This document shows, piece by piece, positions 34,491-43,678 of a DNA stretch of 64,000 bases. Source of the DNA: Arthrobacter sp. NicSoilB8 (GTDB lineage: Bacteria; Actinomycetota; Actinomycetes; Actinomycetales; Micrococcaceae); contig NZ_AP024655.1 in NCBI RefSeq assembly GCF_019977355.1, positions 1,240,001 to 1,304,000 of the forward strand. Direction: 5' to 3'. The notes beneath the pieces were generated by a model. It saw only the letters and a list, made by a program, of their open reading frames with translations. It did not search any database and had not been told where the DNA came from. Within the stretch, counting starts at the first letter, position 1. Each line of letters begins with the position of its first letter. A program made the position numbers and the translations under genes.

Positions 34491-35597
34491 TTGAAGAACT
34501 CTCTGCGTGCCACCTTCAAGCGCGGATCAATGGCCGGAGTGGCCACCGCGGGCGCGGCTGCACTCCTGCTGACCGGCTGCGGAGCTGCCCCTGAGGCAAG
34601 CACCGCCACCCAGACCGCCAGCAACTACCAGGGCTGCATCGTGTCCGACTCGGGTGGTTTCGACGACCAGTCATTCAACCAGTCCTCCTATGAGGGCCTG
34701 CAGAAGGCCAAGAAGGATCTCGGCATCAAGACGAACGAGGCCGAGTCGAAAACCAACAACGACTTCGAGCCGAACCTGCGCGCCATGGTCTCTGCCGGCT
34801 GCAACCTGACCATCACGGTCGGCTTCCTCCTCGGCGATGCCACGAAGGCCCAGGCCACGGCCAACCCGGACAAGCACTTCGCCATCATCGACTTCGGCTA
34901 CGACACCCCGGTTGCCAACGTTAAGCCGATCATCTACGACACCGCCCAGGCCGCGTTCCTGGCCGGCTACCTCGCGGCAGGCACCACCAAGACCGGAACA
35001 GTTGCCACCTTCGGCGGCATCAAGATCCCCACGGTCACCATCTTCATGGACGGTTTCGCCGACGGCGTGAAGTACTACAACGAGAAGAAGGGTAAGGACG
35101 TCAAGGTCCTTGGCTGGGACAAGGCCAAGCAGGACGGTTCCTTCACCGGAGACTTCGAAAAGCAGGACAAGGGCAAGCAGTTCACCCAGAACTTCCTGGA
35201 CCAGGGTGCCGACATCGTCATGCCCGTCGCCGGTCCGGTCGGCAAGGGTGCGGGCGCGGCCCTGAAGGAAGCCAAGGCAGCAGGCAAGGACGTCAAGCTC
35301 ATCTGGGTTGACTCCGACGGCTTCCTCACGGCACCTGACTACAAGGACATCATGCTCTCCTCCGTCATGAAGCAGATGGGCGAGGCAGTTGAGACGGTGG
35401 TCAAGCAGGACAAGGACGGCCAGTTCACCAACGCGCCCTACATCGGCACCCTCGCGAACGACGGCGTCCAGCTGGCTCCGTTCCACGACATGGATGCCCA
35501 GGTTCCGGCCGAACTGAAGTCCGAGCTGGACCAGATCAAGAAGGACATCGCCGACGGCAAGCTGAAGGTTGAATCCGCAGCCAGCCCGAAGGCCTAA
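34491..35597 (+). CDS. BMP-family nucleoside-binding lipoprotein
   Basis: Substrate receptor of a nucleoside ABC importer. The 368-residue product has a signal with lipobox LLTGC (Cys30) and the Bmp/PnrA pattern IVSDSGGFDDQSFNQSSYEGL, AGYLAAGTTKTGTVATFGG and DIVMPVAGPVGKGAG. It starts at TTG 34491 directly after GGAGGAAAA. A terminator-like hairpin separates it from the ATPase gene, likely giving more receptor than transporter. Purine or pyrimidine nucleosides are the expected ligands from the neighbouring cdd, deoA and add. Confidence 0.9.
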   Translation: MKNSLRATFKRGSMAGVATAGAAALLLTGCGAAPEASTATQTASNYQGCIVSDSGGFDDQSFNQSSYEGLQKAKKDLGIKTNEAESKTNNDFEPNLRAMVSAGCNLTITVGFLLGDATKAQATANPDKHFAIIDFGYDTPVANVKPIIYDTAQAAFLAGYLAAGTTKTGTVATFGGIKIPTVTIFMDGFADGVKYYNEKKGKDVKVLGWDKAKQDGSFTGDFEKQDKGKQFTQNFLDQGADIVMPVAGPVGKGAGAALKEAKAAGKDVKLIWVDSDGFLTAPDYKDIMLSSVMKQMGEAVETVVKQDKDGQFTNAPYIGTLANDGVQLAPFHDMDAQVPAELKSELDQIKKDIADGKLKVESAASPKA

Positions 35598-35608
35598 CTT
35601 CCTCCGCT

Positions 35609-35654
35609 AAGCGCCACGGCCCGTCCGGTCACCACCGCACGGGCTGTGGCGCTT
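35609..35654 (+). terminator. Intrinsic terminator/attenuator after the BMP gene
   Basis: AAGCGCCACGGCCCGT pairs with ACGGGCTGTGGCGCTT (one G-U type mismatch) and is followed by TTTTCGTT, a classic intrinsic terminator inside the operon. Confidence 0.8.
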
Positions 35655-35749
35655 TTCGTTGCGGCCCGCTGCGCCTCAGACCGCAGGCACTAAGCTGGTG
35701 CTGCAGCCCCCACTACGCGTCCGGACCAAGCCTTCCGGACACCTCGAGA

Positions 35750-37438
35750 TTGGTCAGAGTTTTGAAACTTGAACTCAAGGGCATTACTAAACGCTTCGGC
35801 TCCCTGGTAGCCAACGATCACATCGATGTGGTTGTTGAACCCGGTCAGATCCACTGTCTGCTCGGCGAGAACGGCGCTGGCAAGTCCACGCTGATGAATG
35901 TCCTTTACGGACTGTACGAGCCCACCGAGGGCGAAATCCTGATCGACGACAAGCCGGTCACCTTCCGCGGCCCCGGCGACGCCATGGCTGCCGGCATCGG
36001 CATGGTGCACCAGCACTTCATGCTGGTCCCCGTCTTCACCGTCGCGGAGAACGTCGCCCTGGGAGCGGAAACCACCAAGACCGGAGGCTTCCTGGACCTT
36101 GATGACACCCGCCGGAAGATCCGGGAGATCTCCGACCGGTACGGATTCGACGTCGACCCCGACGCTTTGATCGAAGACCTTCCCGTCGGCGTGCAGCAGC
36201 GGGTGGAAATCATCAAGGCGCTGGTCCGCGACGCCAAGGTGCTCATCCTCGATGAGCCCACGGCCGTGCTGACCCCGCAGGACACCGACGAGCTGCTGGA
36301 CATCATGCGCCAGCTCAAGAGCCACGGCACCTCCATCGTCTTCATTTCCCACAAGCTCCGAGAGGTGAAAGCCGTTTCGGACACCATCACCGTCATCCGG
36401 CGCGGCAAGGTGGTGGGCTCGGCCGATCCCGGCGCCTCCACCACCGAACTGGCGTCCATGATGGTGGGCCGCGCCGTGAGCCTGACCCTGGACAAGGCCC
36501 CGGCCAACCCGCAGGAGACCACCTTCGAAGTCAAGGACCTTACGGTTATCGCCCCGAGCGGCCAGCACGTCGTGGACGGCATCAGCTTCGGGATCGCCCG
36601 CGGCGAGATCCTCGCCATCGCGGGCGTGCAGGGCAACGGCCAGACGGAACTGACCGAGGCCATCCTCGGCCTGCACGAAAGGGTCCACGGCTCGATTGTC
36701 CTCGACGGCGAAGAACTCGTGGGCCGCAGCGTCAAGGACGTCCTCAACGCCGGGGTCGGATTCGTCCCGGAAGACCGTTCCCTCGACGGGCTGATCGGCA
36801 CGTTCTCCATCGCCGAGAACCTGATCCTGGACCGGTACGACCAGGCGCCGTTCGCCAAGGGCATCAGCATGAGCCCGGCCAAGGTCCTCGAGAACGCCAA
36901 GACCCGGATCGAAGAATTCGATGTCCGCACCCCGTCCGGCTCCCTGGCAGCCGGTACCCTGTCCGGCGGCAACCAGCAGAAGGTCGTCATGGCCCGGGAA
37001 CTGTCCCGGCCCCTGCGGCTCTTCATCGCCTCCCAGCCCACCCGCGGCGTGGACGTGGGATCCATCGAGTTCCTGCACAAGCGGATCGTCGCGGAGCGGG
37101 ACCACGGCACGCCCGTCATGATCGTCTCCACCGAACTGGACGAGGTGATCGAGCTCGCCGACCGGATCGCGGTGCTGTACAAGGGCAGGCTCGTCGGGAT
37201 CGTCCCGGCCGGCACGGGGCGCGACGTCCTGGGCCTGATGATGGCCGGGGTCTCCCCGGACGAGGCCCAGGCCGATGCCGCCGCCAGGCCCCCTGCGCAA
37301 TCCAGCCCCGAAAGCGCCGCAGGGAACACCGAAAACGCCGCAATAAGCCCGGCCGGCACCCCGGCCACGAACCCGGCACCCGCCGCCCCGTCCGTGCAGG
37401 AGCCCCGCTCCGGCGCCGTAGGAGACACCCATGAGTGA
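35750..37438 (+). CDS. Nucleoside ABC transporter ATP-binding protein (double NBD)
   Basis: A 562-residue ATPase with two nucleotide-binding domains, of the YufO/RnsB type. Domain 1: [25 protein letters not shown] and [11 protein letters not shown]. Domain 2: IAGVQGNGQTELTEAI (degenerate Walker A), [16 protein letters not shown] and LFIASQPTRGVD, where the usual Walker B Asp-Glu is replaced by SQP, as in relatives. The C-terminus is an Ala/Pro-rich tail of about 60 residues. The start is TTG at 35750 or 35762. It overlaps the first permease gene by 8 nt. Confidence 0.88.
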   Translation: MVRVLKLELKGITKRFGSLVANDHIDVVVEPGQIHCLLGENGAGKSTLMNVLYGLYEPTEGEILIDDKPVTFRGPGDAMAAGIGMVHQHFMLVPVFTVAENVALGAETTKTGGFLDLDDTRRKIREISDRYGFDVDPDALIEDLPVGVQQRVEIIKALVRDAKVLILDEPTAVLTPQDTDELLDIMRQLKSHGTSIVFISHKLREVKAVSDTITVIRRGKVVGSADPGASTTELASMMVGRAVSLTLDKAPANPQETTFEVKDLTVIAPSGQHVVDGISFGIARGEILAIAGVQGNGQTELTEAILGLHERVHGSIVLDGEELVGRSVKDVLNAGVGFVPEDRSLDGLIGTFSIAENLILDRYDQAPFAKGISMSPAKVLENAKTRIEEFDVRTPSGSLAAGTLSGGNQQKVVMARELSRPLRLFIASQPTRGVDVGSIEFLHKRIVAERDHGTPVMIVSTELDEVIELADRIAVLYKGRLVGIVPAGTGRDVLGLMMAGVSPDEAQADAAARPPAQSSPESAAGNTENAAISPAGTPATNPAPAAPSVQEPRSGAVGDTHE

Positions 37439-38828
37439 GAACACCGAGCCGCGGTCCGCGCCCGCACCGGACCCGGACAAGATTCCGGCAGCCCAAACCA
37501 CCGAGGCGGAGCCGGAGCCCCTGGAGGACGTCTCCTTCGCCACCTCGCTCGACACAGCCGGGGGAGCGATGCAGCCATCGGCGGTTCCGGTCACGTCCCA
37601 AAGCGGAGCCATCCCCGGCGCGCCGGAAGAGGAGTCGCTGCTGCGCAAGATCTTCACCGGCAACGGCATCGTGACCATCCTGGCGGTGCTGCTTGCGCTC
37701 ATCCTCGGCGGCCTGCTTATCGCCATGACGGACAAGGTGGTGGGCACCACGGCGGGCTATCTGTTTGCCCGGCCCAGCGATTTCCTCACCGCCGTCTGGT
37801 CCGCCGCCACCAGCTCGTATGTCGCCCTCTTCCAGGGCGCGGTCTTCAACCCCCGGGCGGCCGGCGTGGCCGGGCAGTTCGCCCCCCTGATGGAGACGCT
37901 GACCATCGCCACCCCGCTGATCACCGCCGGCCTCGGCGTCGCACTTGCCTTCCGCGCTGGCCTGTTCAACATCGGTGCGCAGGGCCAGATCATCATGGCC
38001 GGCATCCTCGCCTCGTGGGTCGGCTTCGCGCTGCACCTGCCGCTGGGGCTGCACCTGCTGCTGGTTCTGGTGGCCGGAGTCGTCGGCGGCGCCGTGTGGG
38101 GCGGCATCGTCGGCGTGCTTAAAGCCAGGACGGGCGCCCACGAGGTCATCGTGACCATCATGTTCAACTACATCGCCCTGTATTTCCTGCGCTACCTGCT
38201 CGACACGGAGTTGTTCCAGCGTCCGGGGGAGAGCACACCGATTTCCCCCGTCCTGGACCCCAGCGCGGCGTACCCGCTGCTCTTCGGCAGCCAGTACCGG
38301 CTGCATCTGGGATTCCTGCTGGCCATCGCGGCTACCGTTTTCGTTTCGTGGCTGCTGAACCGCTCCACGCTCGGTTTCGAGTTCCGTGCCGTCGGGGCCA
38401 ACCCCAAGGCGGCACTGACTGCCGGCATCAACGTCTCCCGGGCCACGATCCTGGTGATGACCATTGCCGGTGGCCTGGCCGGCCTGGCCGGCGTGGCGCA
38501 GGTGGCAGGCACCGAAAAGGTCCTGACCGATGGCGTCGCGGCAACCTACGGTTTTGACGCGATCACCGTGGCGCTGCTGGGACGTTCGTCGCCGTGGGGC
38601 ACGTTCGCCGCCGGCCTGCTGTTCGGGGCCTTCCGCGCAGGCGCCGTGCAGATGCAGATCCAAACCGGAACCCCGATCGACATCGTCCTCGTGGTCCAGT
38701 CGCTCATTGTGCTGTTCATCGCGGCGCCGCCGCTGGTCCGGGCGATCTTCGGGCTCAACCCGGGCAAGAAGAAGGCCGCGACCGCCGGCAAAACCAAGCA
38801 GGCCGTAACCACCGGAGGTGCCGCATGA
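37431..38828 (+). CDS. Nucleoside ABC transporter permease 1
   Basis: A BPD_transp_2-family permease of 465 residues (YufP type). A hydrophilic N-terminal region of about 75 residues precedes eight or more hydrophobic helices. Family blocks: AFRAGLFNIGAQGQIIMAGI, TGAHEVIVTIMFNYIALYFL and FRAVGANPKAALTAGINVSR. It overlaps both neighbours (8 nt upstream, ATGA downstream), indicating tight coupling with the ATPase and the second permease. Confidence 0.9.
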   Translation: MSENTEPRSAPAPDPDKIPAAQTTEAEPEPLEDVSFATSLDTAGGAMQPSAVPVTSQSGAIPGAPEEESLLRKIFTGNGIVTILAVLLALILGGLLIAMTDKVVGTTAGYLFARPSDFLTAVWSAATSSYVALFQGAVFNPRAAGVAGQFAPLMETLTIATPLITAGLGVALAFRAGLFNIGAQGQIIMAGILASWVGFALHLPLGLHLLLVLVAGVVGGAVWGGIVGVLKARTGAHEVIVTIMFNYIALYFLRYLLDTELFQRPGESTPISPVLDPSAAYPLLFGSQYRLHLGFLLAIAATVFVSWLLNRSTLGFEFRAVGANPKAALTAGINVSRATILVMTIAGGLAGLAGVAQVAGTEKVLTDGVAATYGFDAITVALLGRSSPWGTFAAGLLFGAFRAGAVQMQIQTGTPIDIVLVVQSLIVLFIAAPPLVRAIFGLNPGKKKAATAGKTKQAVTTGGAA

Positions 38829-40153
38829 GCACAACAGCAACCTCACCCGTACCAGGGCAGCCCCGACAGGGAGACTCACAGCAGGGCAAAGGCCACACGC
38901 CCGCGCAGTCCGCCAAGCCCGTGACCTGGAAGCTGCCGGTAACGCTCTTGGTGCTGGCCACCGTCGCGTTCATCTTCTTTGGCCTGCTCGGCCCGCAGGG
39001 AACTGCCAAGTTCGGCATTTCCTCGGGCGGAGACTTCTTCCAGCTGCCCGCGATCGAAGTCCCCACCTTCCTCTCCGGAATTGTCCTCTCGATGATCCTG
39101 CTGGGCCTGGCCGGCTACGCCGCGTTCCTGAAGACCAAGGACGTCCGGCCCCCGCGCTGGCTGCCGGCCGTGTTCACTGTCGTGTTCGTGGTCGCCTTCC
39201 TGATCTGGGTGGTGGGCGGCGCCCGGACCCCCAGCATTTCGCTGGCCGGCCTGATCGCCGGGTCCGTAACGCTCGCCGTGCCGATCGTCTTCGGCTCCCT
39301 GTCAGGGGTGCTGTGCGAACGCGCCGGCGTCGTCAACATCGCCATCGAGGGCCAGCTCCTGGGCGGTGCCTTCACGGCCGCACTCGTCGCCAGCCTGACC
39401 CACAACCCCTACCTGGGCCTGTTCGCGGCGGCCGTCGCCGGTGCCCTTGTCTCGATGGTGCTGGCGCTGTTCAGCATCAAGTACGTGGTCAACCAGATCA
39501 TCGTCGGCGTCGTGCTCAACGTCTTGGTCTCCGGGCTCACCGGCTTCCTGTTCAGCACCGTGATGCAGTCGGACCCCGACAAGTACAACTCGCCCGGCCG
39601 GCTGCCCATCATCGACATCCCGGTCCTGTCCGGCATTCCCGTGATCGGACCCATCCTGTTCAAGCAGTCCGTGGTGGGCTACCTGATGTACGTGGCTGTG
39701 ATCGTGATCTGGATCGGACTGTTCAAAACGAAGTGGGGCCTGCGCGTCCGTGCTGTCGGTGAGCATCCGCAGGCCGCCGACACCCTGGGCATCAAGGTCA
39801 ACGCCACCCGCTTCTGGAACGTCACGCTCGGCGGCGCCGTGGCCGGGATCGGCGGATCGTTCTTCACCCTCGTGGCGATTGACAGCTTCACCAAGGAAAT
39901 CTCCGGCGGCCGCGGCTTCATCGCCCTCGCCGCGATGATCCTGGGCCGCTGGAATCCGATCGGGGCGTTCTTCGCCGCGCTGTTGTTCGGCTTCGCCGAC
40001 AACCTGCAGAGCATCGTGACGATCATCGGCACCCCGGTGCCGAGCCAGTTCATGGCCATGCTGCCCTACGTCGTGACCGTGTTTGCCGTGGCCGGGCTCG
40101 TCGGACGCTCCAGGCCGCCGGCCGCCGACGGCATACCGTACGTCAAGGGCTGA
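38825..40153 (+). CDS. Nucleoside ABC transporter permease 2
   Basis: The second BPD_transp_2 permease (442 residues, YufQ type), pairing with permease 1. The motif region VLCERAGVVNIAIEGQLLGGAFTAAL is typical, as are LRVRAVGEHPQAADTLGIKVN and late FADNLQSIVTIIGTPVPSQF. ATG 38825 overlaps the previous stop. cdd follows after 2 nt, so uptake and the first catabolic enzyme are in one operon. Confidence 0.9.
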   Translation: MSTTATSPVPGQPRQGDSQQGKGHTPAQSAKPVTWKLPVTLLVLATVAFIFFGLLGPQGTAKFGISSGGDFFQLPAIEVPTFLSGIVLSMILLGLAGYAAFLKTKDVRPPRWLPAVFTVVFVVAFLIWVVGGARTPSISLAGLIAGSVTLAVPIVFGSLSGVLCERAGVVNIAIEGQLLGGAFTAALVASLTHNPYLGLFAAAVAGALVSMVLALFSIKYVVNQIIVGVVLNVLVSGLTGFLFSTVMQSDPDKYNSPGRLPIIDIPVLSGIPVIGPILFKQSVVGYLMYVAVIVIWIGLFKTKWGLRVRAVGEHPQAADTLGIKVNATRFWNVTLGGAVAGIGGSFFTLVAIDSFTKEISGGRGFIALAAMILGRWNPIGAFFAALLFGFADNLQSIVTIIGTPVPSQFMAMLPYVVTVFAVAGLVGRSRPPAADGIPYVKG

Positions 40154-40155
40154 GA

Positions 40156-40560
40156 ATGGACAGCACCGACGTCGACTGGGCAGCGCTGGAAGCCGCGGCA
40201 GTATCCGCCATGAAGAATGCCTATGCGCCGTATTCGAAGTTTCCGGTGGGGGCCGCGGCCCTCACCGGAGACGGCCGGATCGTCAGCGGCTGCAACGTCG
40301 AAAACGCCAGCTACGGGCTGACCCTGTGCGCCGAGTGCGCCCTGGTGGGAAACCTGCAGATGACCGGCGGGGGACTGCTCCGCGCGTTCTACTGCGTTGA
40401 CGCCGGCGGCAACGTCCTCATGCCCTGCGGGCGCTGCCGCCAGCTGCTCTACGAATTCCGGGCTCCCAACATGGAGCTCATGACCACCCAGGGAATCAAG
40501 ACCATGGACCAGGTCCTTCCCGATGCCTTTGGCCCCCAACACCTGGAGGAACCCCGGTGA
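40156..40560 (+). CDS. cdd: Cytidine deaminase
   Basis: Deaminates cytidine and deoxycytidine to uridine and deoxyuridine. The 134-residue homotetrameric-type enzyme shows the zinc site: Cys58 and catalytic Glu60 in GLTLCAECALVG, and Cys91/Cys94 in MPCGRCRQLLYEF. YAPYSKFPVGAA is the N-terminal family motif. It is translationally coupled to deoA by a GTGA overlap and follows the permease by 2 nt. Confidence 0.96.
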   Translation: MDSTDVDWAALEAAAVSAMKNAYAPYSKFPVGAAALTGDGRIVSGCNVENASYGLTLCAECALVGNLQMTGGGLLRAFYCVDAGGNVLMPCGRCRQLLYEFRAPNMELMTTQGIKTMDQVLPDAFGPQHLEEPR

Positions 40561-41888
40561 CACAAGCAACGCAGACCAACAGCCGCTCCGAAGCGTTCGA
40601 CGCCGTCGACATCATCCGCATCAAGCGGGACAAGGGCGTCCTCAGCCCGGCCCAGATCGACTGGACGATCGACGCGTACACCCGCGGCGCCATCGCCGAC
40701 GAACAGATGGCCGCCCTGAACATGGCCATCCTGCTCAACGGCATGGACCGGGCCGAGATCTCCCGCTGGACGGCGGCCATGATTGCCTCGGGCGAGCGGA
40801 TGGACTTCTCCAGCCTGCGGCGGCCCGACGGCGGCGTGAAGGCGACGTCGGACAAGCACTCCACGGGCGGGGTGGGGGACAAGATCACCCTGCCGCTGGC
40901 GCCCCTCGTGGCCGTCTTCGGGGTCGCCGTACCGCAGCTCTCGGGCCGCGGCTTGGGCCACACCGGCGGCACGCTGGACAAGCTCGAATCAATCCCGGGC
41001 TGGCGTGCGAACCTGAGCAACGAGGAAATGCTGGCCCAGCTCCAGGGCGTCGGCGCGGTCATTTGTGCCGCCGGCGCCGGGCTGGCCCCGGCGGACAAGA
41101 AGCTCTACGCGCTCCGCGATGTCACCGGAACGGTGGAGGCCATTCCGCTGATCGCGTCCTCGATAATGAGCAAGAAGATCGCCGAAGGCACCGGCTCGCT
41201 GGTGCTCGACGTCAAGGTGGGCAGCGGCGCCTTCATGAAGGACGAGGCCCGGGCCCGCGAACTGGCCGAGACCATGGTGGCCCTGGGCAAGGACGCCGGT
41301 GTCAACACCGTGGCCCTGCTGACCAACATGAACACGCCCCTGGGCCTGACCGCGGGCAACGCGATCGAGGTCGAGGAATCGGTGGAGGTCCTCGCCGGCG
41401 GCGGGCCGGAAGACGTCGTCGAACTCACGGTCCGGCTCGCGGAGGAAATGCTGGCATGCGCCGGCGTCCGCGACGCCGATCCCCGGGCCGCCCTGCGGGA
41501 CGGCCGGGCCATGGACGTCTGGAACCGGATGATCGAGGCGCAGGGCGGCGACCCGCGCGCCAAGCTCCCGGTCGCCAAGGAATCCGAGGTCATCTACGCC
41601 CCCGCCGACGGCGTCCTCGTGGAGCTCGACGCGATGGCCGTCGGCGTCGCGGCCTGGCGCCTCGGTGCCGGACGAGCCCGCAAGGAGGACCAGGTCCAGG
41701 CCGGGGCCGGGGTGCGGATGCACGCCAAGCCGGGCGCCACGGTCCGGGCCGGCGAACCGCTCATGACCCTCCTGACGGACACACCGGAGAAGTTCGAGCG
41801 GGCCAAGGAAGCGCTGGAACACGCCGCCGTGATCGCGCCGGAGGGCTCCCGGCCGGCCCAGAAGCTCATCATCGACCGCATCGCCTAA
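40557..41888 (+). CDS. deoA: Thymidine phosphorylase (pyrimidine-nucleoside phosphorylase)
   Basis: Phosphorolyses thymidine/deoxyuridine to base plus deoxyribose-1-phosphate. The 443-residue protein has KHSTGGVGDKITLPLAP, the family signature SGRGLGHTGGTLDKLESI, the phosphate-binding region VTGTVEAIPLIASSIMSKK and KVGSGAFM. The GTG start overlaps the cdd stop. It ends the operon; a long palindrome lies 27 nt downstream. Confidence 0.95.
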   Translation: MTQATQTNSRSEAFDAVDIIRIKRDKGVLSPAQIDWTIDAYTRGAIADEQMAALNMAILLNGMDRAEISRWTAAMIASGERMDFSSLRRPDGGVKATSDKHSTGGVGDKITLPLAPLVAVFGVAVPQLSGRGLGHTGGTLDKLESIPGWRANLSNEEMLAQLQGVGAVICAAGAGLAPADKKLYALRDVTGTVEAIPLIASSIMSKKIAEGTGSLVLDVKVGSGAFMKDEARARELAETMVALGKDAGVNTVALLTNMNTPLGLTAGNAIEVEESVEVLAGGGPEDVVELTVRLAEEMLACAGVRDADPRAALRDGRAMDVWNRMIEAQGGDPRAKLPVAKESEVIYAPADGVLVELDAMAVGVAAWRLGAGRARKEDQVQAGAGVRMHAKPGATVRAGEPLMTLLTDTPEKFERAKEALEHAAVIAPEGSRPAQKLIIDRIA

Positions 41889-41914
41889 GCGCCGTCCAGC
41901 CGCCACCCACGCAC

Positions 41915-41974
41915 GCTGGCCCGTCACCTGTGGCGCCGAAACCTGGTTTCGGCGCCACAGGTGAATAGGCCAGC
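41915..41974. terminator. Nested palindrome after deoA
   Basis: A 39-bp palindrome (19-bp arms 41925-41943 and 41945-41963, 1-nt centre) is enclosed by a second inverted pair GCTGGCC/GGCCAGC (41915-41921 and 41968-41974). It terminates the nucleoside operon. Confidence 0.8.
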
Positions 41975-42101
41975 GCCGGGCGCGGCCGGCGATACACTGA
42001 CTGCACAGCAGTACCCCTCAGCGCGGGCCCGGCTGCAGCACCTGCTGTCAAAGGATCTGCGCCTGAGGGATATATCAGGACCCGCCGTGCGTTAGGAAGC
42101 T

Positions 42102-42752
42102 GTGCAGGCAATCAACGACTTCATCCTCGCCGCCGCAGGGCAACCCTGGGTGCTTGTCCTCGTTTTTGCCTGCTGCGTGATCGACGGCTTCTTCCCGCCG
42201 ATCCCGAGCGAATCGGTGGTGGTGGGGCTGGCCGCCGTCGCCGCCACCGCGGATGTTCCCAATCCGGTCCTCTTGATCGCAACCGCCGCCGCCGGCGCTT
42301 TCCTGGGTGACAACCTCGCCTACCTGATAGGCCGCGGCACGGGAACGCGGCGTTGGGCATGGATGCGCGGCCCCCGGATGCAGGGGGCCTTCCTCTGGGC
42401 CGGACGGGAGCTGCGGAAGCGCCCGGCCTCACTGATCCTCGTGGCACGCTTCGTCCCGATCGGGCGGGTGGCGGTCAACCTGACCGCCGGCGCCACACAC
42501 TATCCGCGGTCCAGGTTCATGAGCCTGACGGTACTCTCGGCGCTGCTGTGGGCCAGCTACTCGGTGGGGATCGGCCTGTTCGTCGGCCCGTGGTTTGAGG
42601 AAAACCACGTGCTGGGCGCGGCCATCGCGATCGTCTGCGCAATCGTCCTGGGCATCGCCGTCGACTTCGTCATCAGCAGGCTGCGCGGCCGCATCCCGGA
42701 GGAGCCGACGCCGGCCGTTCAGCCGGGCGAACATCCACCGCCCGGAACGTAG
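42102..42752 (+). CDS. DedA-family membrane protein, copy 1
   Basis: A 216-residue DedA/SNARE-associated protein, a probable phospholipid scramblase or undecaprenyl/lipid carrier translocase. FPPIPSESVVVGLAAVAATA and FLGDNLAYLIGRGTG are the N-terminal helical hairpin motifs, and ARFVPIGRVAVNLTAGATHYPRSRF is the conserved re-entrant block. The start is GTG 42102 with AGGAAG upstream. A paralogue follows after 144 nt. Confidence 0.88.
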   Translation: MQAINDFILAAAGQPWVLVLVFACCVIDGFFPPIPSESVVVGLAAVAATADVPNPVLLIATAAAGAFLGDNLAYLIGRGTGTRRWAWMRGPRMQGAFLWAGRELRKRPASLILVARFVPIGRVAVNLTAGATHYPRSRFMSLTVLSALLWASYSVGIGLFVGPWFEENHVLGAAIAIVCAIVLGIAVDFVISRLRGRIPEEPTPAVQPGEHPPPGT

Positions 42753-42896
42753 CGGACCGCGCCCCGCCCATGGGACACTTAGGAGCGATTTGCGTCACGT
42801 TGCCGGACGCACGTCGTGCCAGGTTCCACCCGTTTGTTGTCGCAGGTTCGTTACGGCTTAATTGTCCGGTCCTATTCATCAAGGAGCACCGCCCGC

Positions 42897-43646
42897 ATGG
42901 AGTTCATTAACGAGGCCGTGCTCCATGCCGCAGGCCAGTGGTGGATCTACCCCCTTCTGCTGGTCTTCTTCTTCGTGGACGGCTTCGCGATGGTGGTCCC
43001 CAGCGAGACCCTCATCGTTGCCCTTGCGGCGTATTCCCTGCACAGCGGCCAGCCCAACCTGTGGATCCTCGGCCTCACGGCACTCGTCGGAGCCATAGCC
43101 GGCGACAACATGGCCTACATGCTCGGCCGGAAGATCGGCCTCGAGCGGTTCCGCTGGATGCGCAAGCCGAAGGTCCAGAAAGTCTTCGGGTGGGCGCACT
43201 ACGAACTCGAGAAACGCGGCGCCGTGTTGATCTTCACGGCCCGGTACATCCCGTGGGGGCGCGTCGCCGTCAACTACGTCGCGGGCACGACGGCGTTCCC
43301 GCACCGGCGGTTCTTCTTCCTGGACGCCTTCGCATGCCTGACGTGGGTCGCCTACTCGCTGGGCATCGGGGTCCTGGCCAGTTCCTTCCCGTGGCTGCAC
43401 CACAACCCGCTGCTCAGTGCGGGGATTGCGGTGGTGTTCGCGATCGTGCTCGGAGTCCTGATCGACCACCTCCTGCGCCTGTGGCACAAACGCCTGGGAC
43501 GCAACGACGCCCGGACCGTCCCGGCCGACGCCGGACCGGTCCACGAACACGCTCCCCACGAACACGCTCCCGAGTCTCAGGCCGCCCAGGAGCGCGGCGC
43601 GATGATTGCCGGGCCGGCCACTGAGGCCGGGGTATCCAGAAAGTAG
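42897..43646 (+). CDS. DedA-family membrane protein, copy 2
   Basis: A 249-residue paralogue of the preceding protein: VDGFAMVVPSETLIVALAAYS, AGDNMAYMLGRKIGLERFRW and ARYIPWGRVAVNYVAGTTAF align with it block by block. It differs by a C-terminal His/Glu/Pro-rich tail (HEHAPHEHAPES) that might bind metal. ATG 42897 has AAGGAG ten bases upstream. A tandem duplication origin is likely. Confidence 0.88.
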   Translation: MEFINEAVLHAAGQWWIYPLLLVFFFVDGFAMVVPSETLIVALAAYSLHSGQPNLWILGLTALVGAIAGDNMAYMLGRKIGLERFRWMRKPKVQKVFGWAHYELEKRGAVLIFTARYIPWGRVAVNYVAGTTAFPHRRFFFLDAFACLTWVAYSLGIGVLASSFPWLHHNPLLSAGIAVVFAIVLGVLIDHLLRLWHKRLGRNDARTVPADAGPVHEHAPHEHAPESQAAQERGAMIAGPATEAGVSRK

Positions 43647-43678
43647 CATCCGGCGCCCTGCGACCCTATGGTTGGAAC

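Noticed and set aside
35690..37750. Long minus-strand ORF opposite the nucleoside ATPase
   Set aside because: Antisense shadow of a double-NBD ATPase; no domain signature.
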